Made by a program: the position numbers and the translations under genes
Notes under the pieces: generated by a model
Seen by the model: the letters and a program-made list of their open reading frames with translations, nothing else
The model's database searches: none
Told to the model about the DNA's origin: nothing
In this document: in pieces, positions 17,735-29,350 of the stretch
Numbering within the stretch: position 1 is the stretch's first letter
Layout: each line of letters begins with the position of its first letter
Source of the DNA: Acidovorax sp. A1169
GTDB taxonomy: Bacteria > Pseudomonadota > Gammaproteobacteria > Burkholderiales > Burkholderiaceae_C
Direction: 5' to 3'
DNA: 64,000 nucleotides
Assembly: GCF_030704685.1 (NCBI RefSeq)
Contig: NZ_JAUZDX010000005.1
Coordinates: 62,001 to 126,000 of the forward strand

Positions 17735-19429
17735 ATGCCGGCCGCCTCGCCTATCAAATCCCTGTCGATCTCCAGCCGCCTGGGCCTGGGCTTCGGTTGC
17801 CTGCTGGTCTTGCTGATGGCGGTGGCCGCCGTGGGCCAGCTCTCGGTGGGAAAACTGCACGAGCATCTGCAGCAGGTCACCGGCACCGGTGCCACCAAGA
17901 CCCGGCTGGTCAACGAAATGCTGGACAGCGTGAGCGCCATCGGCATCCAGAGCCGCTCTGCCGCCATGCTCAACGAGATCGATCCCAAGCAGGCCCGCGA
18001 CCAGATCAAGAACGCTGAAAAATCCGTGCAGGGCTATGCGCGCCAGGAGGCCAGCCTGTCGGACCTGTTCAAGGCCGAAGGCACCACCGATGCCGAGCGC
18101 AAGCTGCTGGGCGAGGTACAGGAGTTCGGCCGCAAGAGCCGCCCCGAGCTGGACGCCGCGATGAAGGCCGCCGACGATGGCGACACCGTGAGCGCCACGC
18201 TGAACCTCATGACCAAGGTCGCGCCGCTGGAAACCGCCTGGCGCGGCAAGCTGGCCGAGCTGATCGAACTGCAGAACACCCTGAACAGCCAGGCCACCGC
18301 ATCGGCCGAGGTCACGCAGAGCCGGGCGCGCTGGACGGGTGGCGCGCTGGTGCTGCTGGCCATCGGCCTGGGCGCCCTCATCGCATGGCGCATCACGACC
18401 AGCATCACCGCACCCATCGGTCGTGCGGTGGTGGTGGCCGAGCGCATTGCACGCGGCGACCTCACATCGCAGGTGGAAGTGCGCATCCACGACGAGACCG
18501 GCCGCCTGCTTGAAGCCATCGCCGCCATGCAGGACCGCTTGCGCAGCCTGGTGGGTGACATCGGCGGAACGGCAGAATCCATCCTCGTAGCCAGCTCCGA
18601 AGTCGCCTCGGGCAACCTCGACCTGAGCCACCGCACCGAGCAGACTTCGCACAACCTGCAGGGCGCCGCGAATGCCCTGGCCGACCTGACGGGCACCGTC
18701 TCGCAAAGCGCCGACGCCGCACGCCAGGCCAACCAGCTCGCCTCCTCGGCGTCGGCCGCAGCCACGCGCGGCGGTGAAGTGGTCTCGCAGGTGGTGCGCA
18801 CCATGGACACCATCAGCGGCAGTTCGCGCAAGATCGCCGACATCACCAGCGTGATCGACGGCATCGCCTTCCAGACCAACATCCTGGCCCTCAACGCCGC
18901 AGTGGAGGCCGCGCGTGCCGGCGAACAGGGCCGCGGTTTTGCCGTGGTGGCCAGCGAGGTGCGCAGCCTGGCTGGTCGCGCCGCCCAGGCCGCCAAGGAA
19001 ATCAAGACGCTGATCGGCGCCAGCGTCGAGCATGTGCAGGAGGGCAGCACCCTGGTGAACCATGCGGGCAAGACCATCGAGGAGCTGGTGATGTCCGTGC
19101 GCCGCGTGTCCGACATCATGGGCGAGATCACCGCCGCCACGCAGGAGCAGAGCCAGCGCATCGGCGAGGTCAGCCACTCGGTGGGCGCGCTCGAAGAGAT
19201 GACGCAGCAGAACGCCGCGCTGGTGGAGGAAGGCGCTGCCGCCGCCGACAGCCTCAAGGAACAGGCCAGCCGCCTGACGCAGATGGTGCACACCTTCCGC
19301 CTGAGCCGCAACGGCACCGACGATCGCGAATGGCAGGGCGGCCCCGAGGCCATGGCAGCCGTCACCGGGCCCACGCCCACCCCACTGGCTCAACGCGCGG
19401 CGAGCGTGCGCGCGCTGCCGCGCGGCTGA
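17735..19429 (+). CDS. Methyl-accepting chemotaxis protein
   Basis: 564 residues. A membrane helix (about 12-35), a periplasmic four-helix-bundle-like ligand domain, a second helix (about 200-220) and HAMP precede a cytoplasmic signalling domain. The hairpin tip is intact ([25 protein letters not shown]), so coupling to CheA/CheW is expected. The C-terminus lacks a CheR-tethering NWETF-type pentapeptide. ATG 17735 follows AAGGA. Ligand unknown; no other chemotaxis genes are nearby. Confidence 0.95.
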   Translation: MPAASPIKSLSISSRLGLGFGCLLVLLMAVAAVGQLSVGKLHEHLQQVTGTGATKTRLVNEMLDSVSAIGIQSRSAAMLNEIDPKQARDQIKNAEKSVQGYARQEASLSDLFKAEGTTDAERKLLGEVQEFGRKSRPELDAAMKAADDGDTVSATLNLMTKVAPLETAWRGKLAELIELQNTLNSQATASAEVTQSRARWTGGALVLLAIGLGALIAWRITTSITAPIGRAVVVAERIARGDLTSQVEVRIHDETGRLLEAIAAMQDRLRSLVGDIGGTAESILVASSEVASGNLDLSHRTEQTSHNLQGAANALADLTGTVSQSADAARQANQLASSASAAATRGGEVVSQVVRTMDTISGSSRKIADITSVIDGIAFQTNILALNAAVEAARAGEQGRGFAVVASEVRSLAGRAAQAAKEIKTLIGASVEHVQEGSTLVNHAGKTIEELVMSVRRVSDIMGEITAATQEQSQRIGEVSHSVGALEEMTQQNAALVEEGAAAADSLKEQASRLTQMVHTFRLSRNGTDDREWQGGPEAMAAVTGPTPTPLAQRAASVRALPRG

Positions 19430-19438
19430 CCGAACCCG

Positions 19439-20188
19439 CTACGGCGCGTCGGCAGCTGCGGCCCGCGGCTCCGCCAGCCGCTGGAAGATGCTGGACTGCA
19501 GCGCCGCCAGGTCCAGCACCCGCAGGCCGCCGTATTCCACGCGGATGGCGCCCTCCACTTCCAGCGCCGCCAGCGCCTCGTTCACGCGCTGGCGCGACAA
19601 ACCCACGAGATAGGCCAGCTCCTGCTGCGTGATGCGCAGCACCTCGCCCACCCCGGGGTACAGCACCGGGTTGAACAGCGAGGCCAGGCTGCGCGCCACG
19701 CGCACGTCGGGGTTGTTCAGCCGGTCGATCTCGCGCGCAGCGATGAACTGGCCCAGCCGCTCGTTGAGCTGGTTCATCACGAAGCGGTTGAAGCCAATGG
19801 AATGGTCCAGCAGCCAGTGGAAGGTGTCGATCGGCAGCCCGGCCACGATGCTCTTGCGCAGCGCCTGGATGTTGTAGCGGTAGGGCTCGCGCTTCATGGC
19901 CGTGCCCTCGCCGAACCAGCCACCAGGCGGTACGCCGGTGTAGGTCATGGTCTGGCCCTGCGCGTTGTCGCTGCTCATTTTCAGCAGCCCCTCCACCACA
20001 CCGAACCAGTAGGTCACAGGCCGGCCCACGCGGCACACATAGTCCCCCGGCGCGGCATCGCCCACCAGCAGGGCCGCCTCGGCGCGTTCGCGCTCGGCGG
20101 GCTGCAGCGGCCTCAGCCACGGAATGTTGGCCAGCTCGGCCTCTGTGGGCAGGCGCCGGCGCTGGTGCAGTGACAGATCCTGGTTCAT
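19439..20188 (-). CDS. Crp/Fnr-family transcriptional regulator
   Basis: 249 residues with an N-terminal cyclic-nucleotide-binding-like beta-barrel (about 25-140) and a C-terminal Crp-type helix-turn-helix (TQQELAYLVGLSRQRVNEALAALE). The N-terminal cysteine cluster of Fnr is absent and the single Cys in DYVCRVG does not form an iron-sulfur motif, so it is not an oxygen sensor of the Fnr type. The effector is unknown. It converges with the chemoreceptor gene and diverges from the binding-protein gene at 20347, a possible target. Confidence 0.88.
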   Translation of the reverse strand: MNQDLSLHQRRRLPTEAELANIPWLRPLQPAERERAEAALLVGDAAPGDYVCRVGRPVTYWFGVVEGLLKMSSDNAQGQTMTYTGVPPGGWFGEGTAMKREPYRYNIQALRKSIVAGLPIDTFHWLLDHSIGFNRFVMNQLNERLGQFIAAREIDRLNNPDVRVARSLASLFNPVLYPGVGEVLRITQQELAYLVGLSRQRVNEALAALEVEGAIRVEYGGLRVLDLAALQSSIFQRLAEPRAAAADAP

Positions 20189-20346
20189 GGAGCGCGATGT
20201 GGGAAGCAAGGCTGGCGGAGTGCGTGCGGGAATACCACGATGCGAATTGTCGCCGCAACGATAGATCTGCGCCAATCGCCTGCGGATGATGGCCGCCTGC
20301 CAGGCATTTTCACGCGCGGCCACGACCCCAAGGAGACACCATCACC

Positions 20347-21513
20347 ATGACCACAGGCAGCACCCACACCCCGAGCCCGCGCTTGCAGCGGCGCACTTTG
20401 CTGGCCAGCGCCATCGCCCTGCCGCTGGCGCACTGGGGCAGCAGCGCCACGGCACAGGAGGGGGCGATCCGGATCGGCCAGTCCACCGCCCTCACCGGAC
20501 CGCTCGGAGACCTGGGATCGGCCATGCACCAGGGCGCCAAGGCGGCTTTTGCCGGCATCAACGCCAAGGGTGGCGTACACGGCCGCGCCGTCGAGCTGAC
20601 CACGCTGGACGACGCCTACGAGGTCCCCAAGGCCCTGGCCAATGTGGAAAAGTTCCTGGCCGACTCGGGCACCTTCGCCCTTTTCAACTGCATGGGCACG
20701 CCCATGATCGAGGCCATGCTGCCCAAGGTGGTGGACAGCGGCGTGCCCTTCTTCGCCCCGTTCACAGGCGCCCAGCTCACGCGCACGAAGAACGCACGCA
20801 GCGTGTTCAACATCCGCGCCAGCTATGCCGACGAGGCCGAGAAGCTGGTGCAGCACCTGTCCACCATCGGCATCCAGCGCATCGGCATGGTCTACCAGAA
20901 CAACGCCTTCGGCAAAGAGGTGTTCACGGCAGCCCAGCAGTCCATGGGCCGGCTCAAGCTGCCCGCCGCCGTCACCGTGACGGTGGAGAACAATGCCTCG
21001 GACGCCGGTGCTGCGGCCTCCAAGCTGGCGGGCTCCGACCTGGAAGCCATCGTCATCGGCCTGGCGGGCAAGCCCACGCTGGAGTTCGTGAAGGCCTTTC
21101 GCGCACTCAAGCGCGGCGTGACGCTGTATGCGCTGTCGGTCATGGGCACGCCAGCCACGGTGAAGGCGCTCGGCGCCGACGCCACCGGCATGGCCATCTC
21201 GCAGGTGGTGCCCCTGCCCTCCAACGTGGTGATGCCGGTGGTGCGCGAATTCCAGGCGGCCTGGAAGGCCTCGGGTGCCACGGCCGAACCTTCGCACCTG
21301 GCGCTGGAGGGCTACCTCAACGCCCGGGTCTTCGCCGAGGCCCTGCAGCGCGCCGGCCGCAACCCGACGCGCGCAGCCTTCATCGACGCCACCTGGAACC
21401 TCAAGAAATGGGATCTGGGCGGCTTCGAGGTCAACGCCAGCACACCCGACCGCAATGCCTCGCGCTTCGTCGAACTCACCCTGATCGGCCGGGATGGGCG
21501 CTTCTTGCGCTAG
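20347..21513 (+). CDS. ABC transporter periplasmic binding protein, branched-chain amino acid type
   Basis: 388 residues of the Peripla_BP_6 (LivJ/LivK-like) family. The N-terminus has RRTLLASAIALPLAHW followed by an AQ cleavage site, which could be a Sec or Tat signal. IRIGQSTALTGPLGDLG is the characteristic start of the mature domain, followed by DDAYEVPKALANVEKFL. No permease or ATPase is adjacent, so this is an orphan receptor that may use the Liv-type transporter at 26-31 kb or one elsewhere. Ligand unknown. Confidence 0.88.
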   Translation: MTTGSTHTPSPRLQRRTLLASAIALPLAHWGSSATAQEGAIRIGQSTALTGPLGDLGSAMHQGAKAAFAGINAKGGVHGRAVELTTLDDAYEVPKALANVEKFLADSGTFALFNCMGTPMIEAMLPKVVDSGVPFFAPFTGAQLTRTKNARSVFNIRASYADEAEKLVQHLSTIGIQRIGMVYQNNAFGKEVFTAAQQSMGRLKLPAAVTVTVENNASDAGAAASKLAGSDLEAIVIGLAGKPTLEFVKAFRALKRGVTLYALSVMGTPATVKALGADATGMAISQVVPLPSNVVMPVVREFQAAWKASGATAEPSHLALEGYLNARVFAEALQRAGRNPTRAAFIDATWNLKKWDLGGFEVNASTPDRNASRFVELTLIGRDGRFLR

Positions 21514-21532
21514 GTTCTGTTAACCCCATGGG

Positions 21533-22306
21533 CTACTGCGGCGCGACGGCGTAGCGGTAGCCGCGGAACGACCACACGGTACGGCCCTGCTCGATGCGTT
21601 CGAGCTTGAGCCCCGGCGCGGCCTGATCGCCCTCCTGCAGCACCTGGCCGTTGACGATGGCCATGCGGTGCGCGGGATTGCTGGAATAGGTGGCGCCCGT
21701 GACCTGCAGCGCGGGCAACTGCTCGCGCACCGAGGGCGGCAGGTCGTTCTGGGCGAACACCGGGCCGTTGGGCGGTGCGGCAGCAGGCGCCGCCGCCACG
21801 GCGGGTGCGGCAGCCAGGGGCGGCTGCGCGCGCGCGGCGGGCTCGCGCTGCACCTCGGCGTCACGGGGGCGTGCAGGCGCAGCCACCCCGGCCGGCTTCT
21901 CACGCACCGGCTCAGCCAGGCGCAGTGGTGCCACCGGCCGCGGCTCCACCCTGGCGGGCGTGATGGGCGGGCTGGCCACAGGCGCTGGGGGCGCGGGCAT
22001 GGCGGGTGGTGCCACTGCGGTAGCCGGTGGTGCAACGGGCGCGACAGACACAGGGGGCTGCGGCGTTGACGCAACGACCACCCCGCTGGCAGGCACACCA
22101 CGCTGCATGACCCACCAGGTCCCCCCGGCGGCCAGGGCGGCCACGGCCACCACGGCCGACCCAATCACCAGCAGGTTGGCAGAACCGGCCCGGTCAGCCC
22201 CCGGGGAGGCGCTCGTCGCGGGCATGGCCTGCGTATGGATGCCCGGCACGGCGCCCCGGCCCCGCTCGGCTTCTGCGCGCCGCAGCGCATCAAGGATGTA
22301 GGACAT
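21533..22306 (-). CDS. gspB: GspB-like type II secretion accessory protein
   Basis: 257 residues. MSYILDALRRAEAERGRG is the GspB/ExeB N-terminal motif, followed by a membrane helix (about 40-62), a long Pro/Ala-rich linker across the periplasm and a C-terminal domain with NPAHRMAIVNGQVLQEGDQ typical of GspB. It would help place the type II secretin in the outer membrane together with the ExeA-like ATPase. It starts 5 bp after the end of that gene. Confidence 0.86.
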   Translation of the reverse strand: MSYILDALRRAEAERGRGAVPGIHTQAMPATSASPGADRAGSANLLVIGSAVVAVAALAAGGTWWVMQRGVPASGVVVASTPQPPVSVAPVAPPATAVAPPAMPAPPAPVASPPITPARVEPRPVAPLRLAEPVREKPAGVAAPARPRDAEVQREPAARAQPPLAAAPAVAAAPAAAPPNGPVFAQNDLPPSVREQLPALQVTGATYSSNPAHRMAIVNGQVLQEGDQAAPGLKLERIEQGRTVWSFRGYRYAVAPQ

Positions 22307-22311
22307 GGGGA

Positions 22312-24069
22312 TCAGGCTCCGGTGCGCAGGCGCGGCTCTTTCACGCCGGTGGCGCGGTTGAGCAGTATGAGGGTCAAGGGGCCAGCGCGGCCATCGGGCG
22401 TCACGCCCTGGGCCATCTGGAACCGGTGGATGCGCGACTGGCGCAGTGCCGGCGTCATGGGCCGGCTGCTGGGGCCCAGGCCCCCGGCCGCCTTGGACGC
22501 CAGGCGCGCGTCGAGCCAGGCTGCCCCCGCCGGGCTCTCGGTGATTTCGCCCTTGTCGGGCATGCCGGGCGGGGCGCGCCACAGCGTGACCATGTCGCCG
22601 CGCCAGACCTGCGCCAGGTCGGCCAGCGGCACGTGCAGCGTGCGGCCACCGCTCTCCAGTGTGGCCAGCTCCGCATCCAGGCTGCGCAGCACGGCCGATA
22701 CGGCGTTGTCACCCTCCTCCGAGGGGAACAGCGTAAGCAGCACGGGCCGGTCGATCTGGCGGATCAGGTTCAGCCCCGCACGGCGGTTGCGGTAGCAGCG
22801 CAGCCCGTCGCGCGGCAGCGTGGTGCAGGCGTCCGCGCCATCGGGCAGCGTCGCGCCCCAGGCCGACGCCAGAGCCTGCCAGGCCGATACGTCGTTGGAC
22901 GCCTGCGCCAGCAGGAACTGCTGCAGCCCGGAAAGGGCAGCGGGAGCCGCTGCGACCGATGCCGCAGAGGCCGCTGGCGCCGGCACGGCAGCAGATGGCA
23001 AAGCGGGGGCAGAGGCCGCCGCTGCGGGCGGCGTCGACGCGGTGCTGGACGCACTGCGCTGCGGTGCCGCCGCTGGCGTGGCCACTCGCCCCGCCGCACC
23101 TGGTGGGCCCTGCAAGGGACGCACGCCCAGGGCCCAGCCGGCGGCAGCCACGATGGCAGCCCCAGCCACCACGCCCACCCCGGCCACCGCCCAGCGGGGC
23201 AGCCCCCCCTTGGCGTTGGGAGTTGCGGCAGCCCCCGATGCAGCCACCGGTGCACCGAAGACCTCGCGCGCGGCCCGCTCGACGATGGCCGTGCTGACTT
23301 CACGCATGCCGGCCGCATAGGCCCCCAGCAGCGCCCGGTCGCACAGCAGGTTAATGCGCCGCGGTATGCCGCGCGACAGCGCATGCACGCGCCTGAGGGC
23401 GCGCCGGCTGAACGGCACCGGTCCGTGCAGACCGGCCACGGCCAGGCGGTGCGCGATGTACTGCTGTGTCTCCTGCGGGCTCAGCGCGTCCAGGTGAAAG
23501 CGCGCAATCACGCGCTGGGCCAGTTGCTCCAGCGAGGGTCGCGCCACCATGCTGCGCAGCTCCGGCTGGCCGATGAGGATGATCTGCAGCAGCTTGCGCT
23601 CGCTGGTCTCCAGGTTGGTCAGAAGGCGCAGTTGCTCCAGCACGTCGGCTTCGAGGTTCTGCGCCTCGTCGATGATGAGCACGTTGTTGCGCCCGGCGGC
23701 ATGCGCGGCCAGCAAGGATGCGTTGAGCGGGTCGATGCAGTCCTTCACGGTCTCGTGGCCCGGCACCGCCGCCTTGTGCGGCACGCCGAACTCGTCGCAG
23801 ATCGAGCGCAACAACTCACCCACCGTGAGCTTGGGGTTGAAGATGTAGGCCACGTTGCAGTGCTCGGGGATCTGCTCCAGGAAGCACCGGCACACCGTGG
23901 TCTTGCCCGCGCCCACTTCGCCCGTGAGCAGGACGAAGCCGCCCCCGGCATCCAGCCCGTACAGCAGGTGGGCCAGGGCCTCCCGGTGCCGCTCGCTCAT
24001 GAAAAGATAGCGCGGGTCGGGGGCGATGGAGAACGGCGGGTGCTGAAGACCGAAGAACGGGGCGTACAT
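22312..24069 (-). CDS. ExeA/GspA-like AAA ATPase with peptidoglycan-binding C-terminus
   Basis: 585 residues. MYAPFFGLQHPPFSIAPDPRYLF is the ExeA-type start. A cytoplasmic AAA domain has Walker A (GEVGAGKTT) and Walker B (VLIIDEAQNL). A membrane helix near 300-325 leads into a periplasmic Ala/Pro-rich linker and a C-terminal peptidoglycan-binding-like domain. Aeromonas ExeAB uses ATP hydrolysis and peptidoglycan remodelling to assemble the secretin. It is followed directly by gspB; no other secretion genes are in the window. Confidence 0.87.
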   Translation of the reverse strand: MYAPFFGLQHPPFSIAPDPRYLFMSERHREALAHLLYGLDAGGGFVLLTGEVGAGKTTVCRCFLEQIPEHCNVAYIFNPKLTVGELLRSICDEFGVPHKAAVPGHETVKDCIDPLNASLLAAHAAGRNNVLIIDEAQNLEADVLEQLRLLTNLETSERKLLQIILIGQPELRSMVARPSLEQLAQRVIARFHLDALSPQETQQYIAHRLAVAGLHGPVPFSRRALRRVHALSRGIPRRINLLCDRALLGAYAAGMREVSTAIVERAAREVFGAPVAASGAAATPNAKGGLPRWAVAGVGVVAGAAIVAAAGWALGVRPLQGPPGAAGRVATPAAAPQRSASSTASTPPAAAASAPALPSAAVPAPAASAASVAAAPAALSGLQQFLLAQASNDVSAWQALASAWGATLPDGADACTTLPRDGLRCYRNRRAGLNLIRQIDRPVLLTLFPSEEGDNAVSAVLRSLDAELATLESGGRTLHVPLADLAQVWRGDMVTLWRAPPGMPDKGEITESPAGAAWLDARLASKAAGGLGPSSRPMTPALRQSRIHRFQMAQGVTPDGRAGPLTLILLNRATGVKEPRLRTGA

Positions 24070-24303
24070 GCCCGTGAGGATACCGCCCCACGGTGAAGTG
24101 CCCGGAGATACCCCGCCTGCTGCCGCCGCCAAGCCACTGCCCCAAGGGGGCAGGGTTTCACCCAAGGGGTAGTTTCCCGTAAATTGTCGTCGGCAAGACA
24201 AGATGACGTCAAAGTCGGCCCTAGCATCCCTCCATCACGCAGCCACAAGGCCGCGCTCCCGGCTGTCACCGGGCGGACATCCCCTCATTTTTTAGGAACC
24301 GGA

Positions 24304-26250
<1,947 letters not shown>

Positions 26251-26371
26251 TGGGATCGTTTCAGAGAAGGCTCACTTGCGAAGCAAGTTATGCCGTAACT
26301 AAGACCTTCGCCTCCGTCAAGGCCGCCGCATGAAACCCGCTCTCTACCCGCCCGAGCAGCAACACCCCACC

Positions 26372-27157
26372 ATGAACCAAAAGAAGATCGGCGACGTCAT
26401 CCTCGACGTCAAGAACATCAGCCTGCGGTTCGGCGGCGTGAAGGCGCTCACCGACATCTCGTTCAACGTCAAGGAGCACGAGATCCGCGCCATCATCGGG
26501 CCCAACGGCGCGGGCAAGAGCTCCATGCTCAACTGCATCAACGGTGTGTACACGCCGCAGGACGGCTCCATCACCTTCCGCGGCAAGACCTTCTCGCACA
26601 TGAACTCGCGCCAGGTGGCCGAGATGGGCGTGGCCCGCACCTTCCAGAACCTGGCGCTGTTCAAGGGCATGAGCGTGATCGACAACATCATGACCGGGCG
26701 CAACCTGAAAATCAAAAGCAACCTGCTGCTGCAGGCGCTGCGCTGGGGCCCCGCCGAGCGCGAGGAGATCGCACACCGCGAGAAGGTCGAACACATCATC
26801 GACTTCCTGGAAATCCAGGCGTTTCGCAAGACCCCTGTGGGCCAGTTGCCCTACGGCCTGCAAAAGCGCGTGGACCTGGGCCGGGCCCTGGCCATGGAGC
26901 CGCAGGTGCTGCTGCTCGACGAGCCCATGGCCGGCATGAACGTCGAGGAAAAACAGGACATGTGCCGCTTCATCCTCGACGTGAACGACGAGTTCGGCAC
27001 CACCATCGTGCTCATCGAGCACGACATGGGCGTGGTGATGGACATCTCCGACCGCGTGGTGGTGCTCGACTACGGCAAGAAGATCGGCGACGGCACCCCC
27101 GACGAAGTGCGCAACAACGAAGACGTGATCAGTGCCTACCTGGGCACGTCGCACTGA
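26372..27157 (+). CDS. Liv-type ABC transporter ATPase, LivG-like
   Basis: 261 residues from ATG 26372; an in-frame ATG at 26330 would add 14 residues and has a weak AAGG upstream. Walker A GPNGAGKSSM, the LivG-type insertion with VARTFQNLALFKGMSV, a signature region reading QLPYGLQKRVDLGRAL (LPYG in place of LSGG, common in LivG) and Walker B VLLLDEPMAGMN are all present. It would pair with the LivF-like ATPase at 30818 to power the importer. Confidence 0.93.
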   Translation: MNQKKIGDVILDVKNISLRFGGVKALTDISFNVKEHEIRAIIGPNGAGKSSMLNCINGVYTPQDGSITFRGKTFSHMNSRQVAEMGVARTFQNLALFKGMSVIDNIMTGRNLKIKSNLLLQALRWGPAEREEIAHREKVEHIIDFLEIQAFRKTPVGQLPYGLQKRVDLGRALAMEPQVLLLDEPMAGMNVEEKQDMCRFILDVNDEFGTTIVLIEHDMGVVMDISDRVVVLDYGKKIGDGTPDEVRNNEDVISAYLGTSH

Positions 27158-27177
27158 ACGCGCAGGAGAACAAAAAC

Positions 27178-28107
27178 ATGGCATTCTTTCTTGAAACACT
27201 CATCGGCGGCCTCATGGCGGGCATGCTGTATTCGCTGGTGGCGCTGGGCTTCGTGCTGATCTACAAGGCATCGGGCGTCTTCAACTTCGCGCAGGGCGCA
27301 ATGGTGCTGTTCGCGGCCCTCGCCATGGCACGCTTTGCCGAGTGGATCCCCAAGTGGACGGGCATCACCAGCCCCGTGGTCGCCACCGTGGCGGCCTTCA
27401 TCATCGCGGGCGCCATCATGTTCGTGGTGGCCTGGCTGATCGAGAAGCTGGTGCTGCGCCACCTCGTGAACCAGGAGGGCGCCACGCTGCTCATGGCCAC
27501 GCTGGGCATCACCTACTTCCTGGAGGGCCTGGGCCAGACGATTTTTGGCAGCGACATCTACAAGATCGACATCGGCATGCCCAAGGAACCGATCTTCGCG
27601 TTTGAATCCCTGTTCCAAGGCGGCATCCTGATCAACAAGGAAGACGTGATCGCCGCCGGCATTGCCGCCGCGCTGGTGGTGCTGCTCAGCGTCTTCTTCC
27701 AGAAGACCTCCACCGGCCGCGCCCTGCGCGCCGTGGCCGACGACCACCAGGCGGCCCAGTCCATCGGCATCCCGCTCAACCGTATCTGGGTGATCGTCTG
27801 GTGCGTGGCCGGCGTCGTGGCCCTGGTGGCCGGAATGATCTGGGGCTCCAAGCTCGGCGTGCAGTTCTCGCTGACCACCGTGGCCCTGCGTGCCCTGCCC
27901 GTGGTGATCCTGGGCGGCCTCACCTCGGTACCCGGCGCCATCATCGGCGGCCTGATCATCGGCGTGGGCGAGAAGCTCTCCGAGGTCTACCTGGGTCCCT
28001 ACGTGGGAGGGGGCATCGAGATCTGGTTTGCGTATGTGCTGGCGCTGGTTTTCCTTCTCTTCAGGCCACAGGGCTTGTTCGGAGAAAAGATCATTGACCG
28101 CGTGTAA
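27178..28107 (+). CDS. Liv-type ABC transporter permease, LivH-like
   Basis: 309 residues, about eight membrane helices. The N-terminal LIGGLMAGMLYSLVALGFVLIYKA and NFAQGAMV, and the coupling loop GRALRAVADDHQAAQSIGI contacting the ATPase, are typical of LivH. It is preceded by an AGGAGAA ribosome site and starts 20 bp after livG. It forms the inner-membrane pore with the LivM-like protein. Confidence 0.94.
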   Translation: MAFFLETLIGGLMAGMLYSLVALGFVLIYKASGVFNFAQGAMVLFAALAMARFAEWIPKWTGITSPVVATVAAFIIAGAIMFVVAWLIEKLVLRHLVNQEGATLLMATLGITYFLEGLGQTIFGSDIYKIDIGMPKEPIFAFESLFQGGILINKEDVIAAGIAAALVVLLSVFFQKTSTGRALRAVADDHQAAQSIGIPLNRIWVIVWCVAGVVALVAGMIWGSKLGVQFSLTTVALRALPVVILGGLTSVPGAIIGGLIIGVGEKLSEVYLGPYVGGGIEIWFAYVLALVFLLFRPQGLFGEKIIDRV

Positions 28108-28132
28108 CCCATAAGAAGAGCAGGAGACTCCC

Positions 28133-29209
28133 ATGTTTTACCGCGAAAACGGCCAATTCAAGACCAGCTACCGCTCGGACCAGCAGATCTTCCCGATCGC
28201 GCAGGACCGCATCGCCATCGGCCTCATCCTGGCCGTGGCCTTCATCGCCGTGCCCATGCTGGCCAGCGACTACATCTTCCGCGCCATCCTGATCCCCTTC
28301 GTCATCATGGCGCTGGCGGCCCTGGGGGTGAACATCCTGGTGGGCTACTGCGGGCAGATCTCGCTGGGCTCGGGTGCCTTCATGGCTGTGGGGGCCTACG
28401 GCGCCTACAACTTCTTCGTGCGCATTCCGGGCATGCCGCTGATCCCGGCGCTGATCCTTGGCGGCCTGTGCGCCACCTTCTTCGGCATCCTGTTCGGGCT
28501 GCCCAGCCTGCGCGTCAAGGGCCTTTACCTGGCCGTGGCGACGCTGGCCGCGCAGTTCTTCAGTGACTGGATGTTCCTGCGTATCAAGTGGTTCACCAAC
28601 AACTCCGATTCAGGCTCGGTGTCGGTGAACAACCTGCAGGTCTTCGGCATGCCCATCGAGAGCGCGACCAGCAAGTACCTCTTCTGCCTGGCCGTGCTGG
28701 TGGTGGTGGCGCTGCTGGCCAAGAACCTGGTGCGCGGCGCCATCGGCCGCGAGTGGATGGCGATCCGCGACATGGACGTGGCTGCGGCCGTGATCGGCAT
28801 CCGCCCTATGTACGCCAAGCTCAGCGCGTTTGCCGTCAGCTCCTTCATCATCGGCATGGCCGGTGCCCTGTGGGCCTTCGTGCACCTGAGCGCCTGGGAG
28901 CCGGCGGCCTTCTCGGTGGAGATCTCGTTTCGCCTGCTTTTCATGGTGATCATTGGTGGCCTGGGCTCCATCATGGGTGGCTTCTTCGGTGCGGCCTTCA
29001 TCGTCGTGCTGCCCATCGTGCTCAACCAGTTCCTGCCCGCGCTCATGGGCCTCTTCGGCATCCAGATCTCCACGGCAGGCGTGTCGCACGCCGAGTTGAT
29101 GATCTTCGGCGCGCTCATCGTCTGGTTCCTGATCGTCGAGCCCCACGGCCTGGCCAAGCTGTGGTCCACGGGCAAGCAGAAGCTGCGCCTGTGGCCCTTC
29201 CCGCACTGA
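28133..29209 (+). CDS. Liv-type ABC transporter permease, LivM-like
   Basis: 358 residues, multiple membrane helices with LivM motifs: GVNILVGYCGQISLGSGAF, GLPSLRVKGLYLAVATLA, and the EAA-like coupling loop GREWMAIRDMDVAAAVIGI. An AGGAG site precedes the ATG. It is 25 bp downstream of the LivH-like gene and forms the heterodimeric channel with it. Confidence 0.94.
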   Translation: MFYRENGQFKTSYRSDQQIFPIAQDRIAIGLILAVAFIAVPMLASDYIFRAILIPFVIMALAALGVNILVGYCGQISLGSGAFMAVGAYGAYNFFVRIPGMPLIPALILGGLCATFFGILFGLPSLRVKGLYLAVATLAAQFFSDWMFLRIKWFTNNSDSGSVSVNNLQVFGMPIESATSKYLFCLAVLVVVALLAKNLVRGAIGREWMAIRDMDVAAAVIGIRPMYAKLSAFAVSSFIIGMAGALWAFVHLSAWEPAAFSVEISFRLLFMVIIGGLGSIMGGFFGAAFIVVLPIVLNQFLPALMGLFGIQISTAGVSHAELMIFGALIVWFLIVEPHGLAKLWSTGKQKLRLWPFPH

Positions 29210-29217
29210 GCACGTTC

Positions 29218-29295
29218 ATGTCCATGCAGCCCCAAGGAAAGTCCCTACTCGAAATCCCCGATGTGGCTGGCCCGCTGGCCGCGTCAACTCGGTAG
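29218..29295 (+). other. Short frame, possible remnant of an ABC ATPase N-terminus
   Basis: A 25-codon frame starting ATG 29218 reads MSMQPQGKSLLEIPDVAG before ending at TAG. KSLLEIxDV is how many LivF/LivG ATPases begin. A decayed ATPase copy left between livM and the binding-protein gene is possible; a chance frame is equally possible. Confidence 0.2.
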
Positions 29296-29350
29296 CTCAC
29301 CCCGACTGTTTTCCCCCGTGCTTCAACACATTCATTCAAAGGAGACATCC

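Noticed and set aside
24070..24303. Repeated CCCCAAGGGG-like words before the acyl-CoA synthetase as a terminator or riboswitch
   Set aside because: No T-run, no conserved aptamer pattern; short GC-rich repeats are expected by chance here.
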